Source: Pseudomonadota bacterium
GTDB lineage: Bacteria; Pseudomonadota; Gammaproteobacteria; Burkholderiales; Burkholderiaceae_E
Length of the DNA stretch: 9,722 nt
Direction of reading: 5' to 3'
Assembly: GCA_023389175.1 (NCBI GenBank)
Contig: JAEWEW010000244.1
Coordinates: 1 to 9,722, forward strand
Shown piece after piece: positions 5,752 to 9,722 of the stretch. The notes under the pieces were generated by a model, which was not told where the DNA came from, searched no databases, and saw nothing but the letters and a program-made list of their open reading frames with translations. The position numbers and the translations under genes were made by a program. Within the stretch, counting starts at the first letter, position 1; each line of letters begins with the position of its first letter.

Positions 5752-6957
5752 ATGGCAACTTCGGCCGGCAAGAAGGCCAGCTTCGACTGGGCGGACCCGC
5801 TGCGGCTCGACGACCAGCTCGGCGAGGACGAGCGCATGGTGCGCGATGCGGCCCGCGAGTACTGCCAGGGCAAGCTCGCGCCGCGCGTCCTGGAGGCATT
5901 TCGCAACGAGACCACCGACACCGCGATCTTCAGGGAGATGGGCGAGCTCGGCCTGCTCGGGCCGACCATTCCCGAGGCCTACGGCGGCCCGGGGCTCAAC
6001 TATGTGAGCTACGGCCTGATCGCGCGGGAGGTGGAGCGGGTGGATTCCGGCTACCGCTCGATGATGAGCGTGCAGTCGTCGCTCGTCATGGTGCCGATCA
6101 ACGAGTTCGGCACCGACGCGCAGAAGGAGAAGTACCTTCCGCGGCTCGCCACCGGCGAGTGGATCGGCTGCTTCGGCCTCACGGAGCCCAACCACGGTTC
6201 GGATCCCGGATCGATGGCGTCTCGCGCGAAGGTCGTCCCGGGCGGCTTCGAGCTCACCGGCTCCAAGACCTGGATCAGCAATTCGCCGATCGCCGACGTC
6301 TTCGTCGTGTGGGCCAAGGTGCAGGGAGGCGACGCCGATGGCCGCATTAAGGGCTTCATCCTCGAGAAGGGCATGAAGGGGCTGTCGGCACCCAAGATCC
6401 ACGGCAAGGTCGGGCTGCGCACCTCGATCACCGGCGAGGTGGTGATGGATCAGGTCTTCGTGCCGCAGGAGAACCTGCTGCCCGGCGCGGAGGGGCTGAA
6501 GGGTCCCTTCACCTGCCTCAACAGCGCGCGCTACGGCATCGCCTGGGGGGCGCTCGGCGCGGCCGAGGATTGCTGGCATCGGGCCCGCCAGTATGTGCTG
6601 GACCGCAAGCAGTTCGGGCGGCCGCTCGCGGCCAACCAGCTGATCCAGAAGAAGCTCGCGGACATGCAGACCGAGATCGCGCTCGGCCTGCAGGGCTGCC
6701 TGCGGCTCGGCCGCATGAAGGACGAAGGCACCGCCGCCGTGGAGATCACCTCCATCCTCAAGCGCAACTCCTGCGGCAAGGCGCTGGAGATCTCGCGCCT
6801 CGCCCGCGACATGCTGGGCGGCAACGGCATCAGCGACGAGTTCGGCGTCATAAGGCACCTGGTGAATCTCGAGGTGGTGAACACCTACGAGGGCACGCAC
6901 GACGTGCACGCGCTCATCCTCGGGCGCGCGCAGACCGGCATCCCGGCCTTCAGCTAG
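5752..6957 (+). CDS. gcdH: glutaryl-CoA dehydrogenase
   Basis: This FAD-dependent acyl-CoA dehydrogenase oxidises and decarboxylates glutaryl-CoA to crotonyl-CoA in lysine and tryptophan degradation, passing electrons to ETF. The 401-residue protein has normal length. The diagnostic RVDSGYRSMMSVQSSLVM block holds Arg102 and Ser106, which match the substrate-carboxylate-binding Arg94 and Ser98 of the human enzyme. FGLTEPNHGSDPGSM is the flavin/substrate loop, and KTWISNSPIADVFVVWAK and DRKQFGRPLAANQLIQKKLA are typical acyl-CoA dehydrogenase blocks. NTYEGTHDVHALILGRAQTG carries the catalytic base Glu380 (human Glu370). The set separates it from short-chain acyl-CoA dehydrogenases. AAGGAAGAG precedes the ATG at good spacing. 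No glutarate CoA-transferase or LysR regulator, often found beside gcdH, is in this window. A peroxiredoxin gene follows 80 bases downstream. Confidence 0.96.
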   Translation: MATSAGKKASFDWADPLRLDDQLGEDERMVRDAAREYCQGKLAPRVLEAFRNETTDTAIFREMGELGLLGPTIPEAYGGPGLNYVSYGLIAREVERVDSGYRSMMSVQSSLVMVPINEFGTDAQKEKYLPRLATGEWIGCFGLTEPNHGSDPGSMASRAKVVPGGFELTGSKTWISNSPIADVFVVWAKVQGGDADGRIKGFILEKGMKGLSAPKIHGKVGLRTSITGEVVMDQVFVPQENLLPGAEGLKGPFTCLNSARYGIAWGALGAAEDCWHRARQYVLDRKQFGRPLAANQLIQKKLADMQTEIALGLQGCLRLGRMKDEGTAAVEITSILKRNSCGKALEISRLARDMLGGNGISDEFGVIRHLVNLEVVNTYEGTHDVHALILGRAQTGIPAFS

Positions 6958-7009
6958 GCCGGTCCGGCAGGAAGCGGGCGCCCGGGATCTCGCGCCGGAC
7001 CTCGAATCC

Positions 7010-7032
7010 TGCCCTCGACGATCGACGAGGCA
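7010..7032 (+). promoter_or_regulatory. hairpin overlapping the peroxiredoxin ribosome binding site
   Basis: TGCCCTCG (7010-7017) can pair with CGAGGCA (7026-7032) with one bulged C, around the eight-base loop ACGATCGA. The right arm contains the only plausible Shine-Dalgarno (GAGG, 7027-7030) for the ATG at 7038, so folding would hide it. Whether this regulates translation is unknown. Confidence 0.3.
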
Positions 7033-7037
7033 CCGAG

Positions 7038-7637
7038 ATGAGCAACGCCAGAACCGCCCTTGCATCCCTCGCGCTCTGCCTGGTTGCCGTCGCTGCGGGA
7101 TTCGGGTCCGCACCGGCGCGGGCCGAACTGAAGGTCGGCGATCCCGCGCCTGAATTCGAGGCCGAGGCCACCCTTGCCGGCGAGCCGTTCCGCTTCAAGC
7201 TGGCAGACGCCCTGAAGAAAGGACCGGTCGTCCTTTACTTCTATCCGAAGGCCTTCACCAAGGGCTGCACCATCGAAGCCAACCGCTTCGCCGAGGCCGC
7301 GCCGGCCTATGCCGGGCTCGGCGCGACGGTGATCGGCATCTCCGGCGACGACATCGAGACGCTGAACCGCTTCTCGGTGACCGAATGCCGCAACCGCTTC
7401 GCGGTGGCGTCGGACCGCGGCGGCCGGATCATGAAGGCCTACGACGCACGCATGCCGTTCTCGGAAACCTACGCGAAGCGCGTGTCCTACGTCATCTCGC
7501 CGCAGGGCCGCATCCTGCACGCCATCTCCTCGATGGGACCGGAGGAGCACGTACCCAGCACGCTGGGCGCGCTCGAGCGGTGGGCGGCCGAGCGGCCGGA
7601 CACCGGCGGGGGTGCGACTGGCGGATCGTCGCGCTGA
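7038..7637 (+). CDS. exported PrxQ/Bcp-like peroxiredoxin
   Basis: This is a thiol peroxidase of the AhpC/TSA superfamily that would reduce hydrogen peroxide and organic peroxides. The 199-residue protein has a signal peptide (hydrophobic 7-22, likely cleavage after ARA at residue 29), placing it in the periplasm. The mature part begins LKVGDPAPEF and contains VVLYFYPKAFTKGCTIEANRF, with the peroxidatic motif P-x-x-x-T-x-x-C (Cys77). The usual PrxQ resolving position five residues later is Asn82. Cys117 in RFSVTEC, 40 residues downstream, may be the resolving cysteine instead, as in PrxQ enzymes with widely spaced cysteines. KRVSYVISPQGRI carries the conserved arginine. A short glycine/serine tail ends the protein. 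The ATG at 7038 has GAGG seven bases upstream. It follows gcdH by 80 bases and may be cotranscribed. Confidence 0.92.
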   Translation: MSNARTALASLALCLVAVAAGFGSAPARAELKVGDPAPEFEAEATLAGEPFRFKLADALKKGPVVLYFYPKAFTKGCTIEANRFAEAAPAYAGLGATVIGISGDDIETLNRFSVTECRNRFAVASDRGGRIMKAYDARMPFSETYAKRVSYVISPQGRILHAISSMGPEEHVPSTLGALERWAAERPDTGGGATGGSSR

Positions 7638-7641
7638 GCTT

Positions 7642-7665
7642 GCGACGGGCCCGGGGAGGCGTCGC
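7642..7665. terminator. weak hairpin between convergent peroxiredoxin and azlD
   Basis: GCGACG (7642-7647) pairs with CGTCGC (7660-7665) across a GC-rich 12-base loop in the 48-base gap between two gene ends. There is no T-tract. Its position suits a two-way terminator, but the structure is short. Confidence 0.25.
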
Positions 7666-7685
7666 TTCGGAGGCTGTCGGACCGC

Positions 7686-7988
7686 CTAGAACCCCGCCCA
7701 GCGCCCGCCCGCCACCACGGCAAGCCCGGCCAGCGCCGCGAGCAGCTCGTTGCCGCTGCGCTTCATGACGATCGCCACGGCCGCCAGGGCGGCGAGCTCG
7801 GGGACGCGGCCGGACGCGGCCGACGGCGTCACGATGCCCACCATCACGGCCAGCGGCACGGCGCGCAGCGCCGCCTCGATGCGCGGCGTGATCCGCACGA
7901 ATCGCATCAGCAGGAAGCCGCCGGCTCGGCAGGCATAGGAGGCCGCAGCCAGCGCCAGCACCGCCAGGGCGAGATCGCCGTCCGGCAT
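7686..7988 (-). CDS. azlD: AzlD family branched-chain amino acid exporter subunit
   Basis: This is the small membrane subunit of an AzlC-AzlD exporter, which moves branched-chain amino acids and analogues out of the cell. The 100-residue protein has three to four hydrophobic helices: LALAVLALAAASYACRAGGF, then the family-typical PRIEAALRAVPLAVMVGIVTP, VPELAALAAVAIVM and LLAALAGLAVVAGG. The R-x-x-P-R-I-E-x-A-L-R-A-V-P-L-A block is the best AzlD marker. The ATG at 7988 comes five bases after the azlC stop, so the two subunits are made from one message, as usual for this pair. The frame is open further upstream, but only as a shadow of azlC. Exact substrates cannot be read from the sequence. Confidence 0.92.
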   Translation of the reverse strand: MPDGDLALAVLALAAASYACRAGGFLLMRFVRITPRIEAALRAVPLAVMVGIVTPSAASGRVPELAALAAVAIVMKRSGNELLAALAGLAVVAGGRWAGF

Positions 7989-7993
7989 CGGCG

Positions 7994-8707
7994 TCAGGCG
8001 CCGCGATGGCGCCAGGCGCCGATGACGGCTCCCGCGAGGCCTGCGGCGACGATGTGCCAGCCACCCGGCAGCCAGCGGAACACAGCGAGCGCCGCCAACG
8101 CGGCGACGATCACGACAGCCAGGTCGCTCCGTCCACGCCATGCGCCAACGCCGATCGCGGCCGCGAAGGCCACCAGCATGAAGTCCAGGCCGAGCGCGCG
8201 CGGATCCGGCACCCAGCTGCCGAGCAGGTGTCCGCCCGCGGTACCCGCCACCCACGGCAGGTAGGTCGCGAAACCGGCGCCGAAGACGTAGCCGGCATCG
8301 CGGTTGCCCTCGGCATACTCCTTCATCGACAGCGCCCAGCTGCCGTCGCCGTTGAAGAAGAGCGAGGCGTAGGCCTGTGCCGGCGTGACGCCGGCGAGCC
8401 ACGGCCGCAGCGCGGCGCCGTACAGCAGATAGCGGGCATTGAGCAGCAGCACCGCCAGCAGCAGCTGCGGCAACAACGCCACCGCGACGCCGATCTCGAC
8501 CGCTGCGAGCTGCGCGCTGCCGGAATAGACGAACGCGCTCATCAGCAGCGCGTCGGCGACCGAGAGCCCGCTCTCGCCGGCGAGCACGCCGAACACCGCC
8601 CCGTAGAGCGCGACGCTTGCCGCAAGCGGCTGGGCTGCGACGAAGCCGTGGCGCACGCCCGCGCGCGTGAAGGTCACGCTCGCGCGATTCCCGGTCGCGC
8701 GCCTCAC
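7994..8707 (-). CDS. azlC: AzlC family branched-chain amino acid exporter subunit
   Basis: This is the large inner-membrane subunit of the AzlC-AzlD exporter. About 237 residues, normal for AzlC, hold the family blocks. GVRHGFVAAQPLAASVALYG and FGVLAGESGLS come first, then MSAFVYSGSAQLAAVEI. LLLNARYLLYGAALRPWL and TPAQAYASLFFNGDGSWAL follow, then several hydrophobic helices including LDFMLVAFAAAIGVG and LAVVIVAALAALAVF. I choose GTG at 8707 because it overlaps the pldA stop in a 4-base GTGA junction; GTG at 8677 is an alternative (starting VTFTRAGVRHGF), and neither has a strong ribosome binding site. The frame further upstream is antisense-free overlap with pldA and not AzlC-like. azlD follows after five bases. 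Grouping with pldA makes a three-gene unit. Confidence 0.92.
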   Translation of the reverse strand: MRRATGNRASVTFTRAGVRHGFVAAQPLAASVALYGAVFGVLAGESGLSVADALLMSAFVYSGSAQLAAVEIGVAVALLPQLLLAVLLLNARYLLYGAALRPWLAGVTPAQAYASLFFNGDGSWALSMKEYAEGNRDAGYVFGAGFATYLPWVAGTAGGHLLGSWVPDPRALGLDFMLVAFAAAIGVGAWRGRSDLAVVIVAALAALAVFRWLPGGWHIVAAGLAGAVIGAWRHRGA

Positions 8708-9722
8708 AGCCACTGCACCAGCGAGATGCCGACGCCGATGCGGGTCTGGCGATGGTTGTAGTCGATCATGCTGGCCCCGTAGCCGCTGAACACCTGGATG
8801 TAGCCTTTCAGGTAGCTGGCGATCGGGAAGGCGTGGCCAAGCTCGACCGCGCCGTGCGAGCGGCTGCCGGAACGCAGGGAATGCCGCAGCATGAGGGTGG
8901 TCTCGTGCCCCTCGGACTTGCGCACCAGCAGCAGGTCGGCGCGGCCCATGTAGTCCTCGATGTCCGGGTTGTCGTCGGTCGACGCCGCTTCGGGAATGCG
9001 CCACCAGGGCCGGATCATCATCATCCAGTTGTCGCGCTCGAATCCGAACTGCGCGATGACCCGGTTCCAGCTGCGCGAGAACGGCTCGGACCGTCCGTTG
9101 GACTGGTGGTTGAGGTGGAGGGCGGCCATCCGGCCGCGCCAGCCGAGGACCGAATAGTCGGTGCGGAACACCGCCATGAGCTCCGGCTCGTAACTGGTCT
9201 CGCGGAAAGGCCGCGACAGGCCGCTGTTGTACACCTGCCAGTGCGAGGTCTGGGTGTAGCCGAGCCAGAGATCGCCGTGGTGGGCGATCAGGCCCTTGGC
9301 CGCTTTGGTCTTGAAGCTCAGCTGGTACTTCGCCTCGGCCGCATCGAGCGGTACCCTGCCATCGAAGGCATTGGCGGGATTGGGGCTGGTCGGTCGCAGG
9401 TTGGGGTTCGAGGACCAGTCGGCGATCAGCACGTACATGGGCTTGTACGGCCGGAACAGGAAGCGGCCGCGGTCATGCTCGTCGTCCAGCTCCCAGCGGT
9501 CGGAGAGGGAGGTACCCAGGCTGCGCCGCAGGTCCCGCGCCTCGCGCGCCACCGCCGGCGCCGCGGCGGGCGGCATCGCTTCGAGCGCGGGGGCCGAAGG
9601 GCCTGCGGGTGGCCCCTCGCCTGTCGCCGGGCCGGGCGCGCCCGCGCCGGCGGCGGGGGCAGGGAACAACCGGTCGAAGCAGCCGAGCCGTTCGCGGTCG
9701 TTGGCGATCAGTCGGCAGCGCT
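8704..9722 (-). CDS. pldA: outer-membrane phospholipase A (partial, 5' end beyond window)
   Basis: OMPLA is an outer-membrane beta-barrel that hydrolyses phospholipids misplaced in the outer leaflet and is activated by dimerisation and calcium. The motif NHQSNGRS...SRSWNR shows the catalytic His (codon 9106-9108), Ser (9100-9102) and Asn (9064-9066) with the same 2- and 12-residue spacing as His142, Ser144 and Asn156 of E. coli. The arginine and serine corresponding to Ca ligands Arg147 and Ser152 are also kept. RFLFRPYKPMYVLIADWSSN and DLWLGYTQTSHWQVYN are typical early barrel strands. The frame stays open to the window edge, where I read CRLIANDRERLGCFDRLF, a short cysteine-containing N-terminal motif common in PldA-like proteins. 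An alanine/proline-rich linker of about 40 residues joins it to the barrel. The signal peptide lies outside. The stop overlaps azlC by GTGA. Confidence 0.93.
   Translation of the reverse strand, partial: RCRLIANDRERLGCFDRLFPAPAAGAGAPGPATGEGPPAGPSAPALEAMPPAAAPAVAREARDLRRSLGTSLSDRWELDDEHDRGRFLFRPYKPMYVLIADWSSNPNLRPTSPNPANAFDGRVPLDAAEAKYQLSFKTKAAKGLIAHHGDLWLGYTQTSHWQVYNSGLSRPFRETSYEPELMAVFRTDYSVLGWRGRMAALHLNHQSNGRSEPFSRSWNRVIAQFGFERDNWMMMIRPWWRIPEAASTDDNPDIEDYMGRADLLLVRKSEGHETTLMLRHSLRSGSRSHGAVELGHAFPIASYLKGYIQVFSGYGASMIDYNHRQTRIGVGISLVQWL

Noticed and set aside
5602..7113. Very long open frame on the minus strand upstream of msrA, antisense to gcdH
   Set aside because: Composition is that of a GC-rich antisense shadow; gcdH on the plus strand is a perfect family match and MsrA homology begins only at 5601.
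1..9722. Searched by eye for tRNA, rRNA, CRISPR, insertion sequences, phage or toxin-antitoxin and defence genes
   Set aside because: None seen; all recognisable genes are chromosomal housekeeping, envelope or stress functions, and base composition looks uniform apart from two short AT-rich promoter-like patches.

Overview
The window is a chromosomal segment from a very GC-rich Gram-negative bacterium. The outer-membrane phospholipase, lipoprotein and Tat-like signals, AzlCD exporter, glutaryl-CoA dehydrogenase and LemA/TPM cluster point to Proteobacteria. A gammaproteobacterium of the Xanthomonadales/Steroidobacterales type, or a betaproteobacterium, is my best guess; this rests on protein style, not on a search. 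I see thirteen protein genes packed tightly on both strands. I see no RNA genes, insertion sequences, CRISPR, prophage genes or origin, and no gap between genes longer than about 160 bases.

Layout. (1) 54-1198, minus: a secreted DUF3108 protein followed by a cysteine-rich DUF2237 protein, joined by a one-base TGATG overlap. (2) 1356-1949, plus: a small uncharacterised protein with an HExxH metalloprotease-like motif and an arginine-rich tail, divergent from the DUF3108 gene. (3) 2001-4191, minus: a lemA - TPM (YgcG-like) - TPM operon. The second gene starts with TTG five codons after, and in frame with, the lemA stop. The third gene overlaps the end of the second and borrows its glycine codons as a ribosome binding site. 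(4) 4315-5016, plus: an exported Sel1-repeat protein, divergent from lemA and sharing an AT-rich promoter-like patch. (5) 5047-5601, minus: methionine sulfoxide reductase MsrA. (6) 5752-7637, plus: glutaryl-CoA dehydrogenase, then an exported PrxQ-like peroxiredoxin. (7) 7686-9722, minus: outer-membrane phospholipase A (5' end beyond the window), then the AzlC and AzlD subunits of a branched-chain amino acid exporter, with coupled or near-touching junctions.

Functional themes are cell-envelope maintenance (LemA/TPM, Sel1, PldA, DUF3108) and oxidative damage repair (MsrA, peroxiredoxin), plus one lysine/tryptophan degradation enzyme (GcdH). Convergent gene pairs are separated by short GC-rich hairpins that may act as terminators on both strands. 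Nothing here is clearly a new multi-gene system. The least explained items are the HExxH protein with its short upstream ORF, the unusual gene junctions in the lemA operon, and a hairpin that overlaps the peroxiredoxin ribosome binding site.
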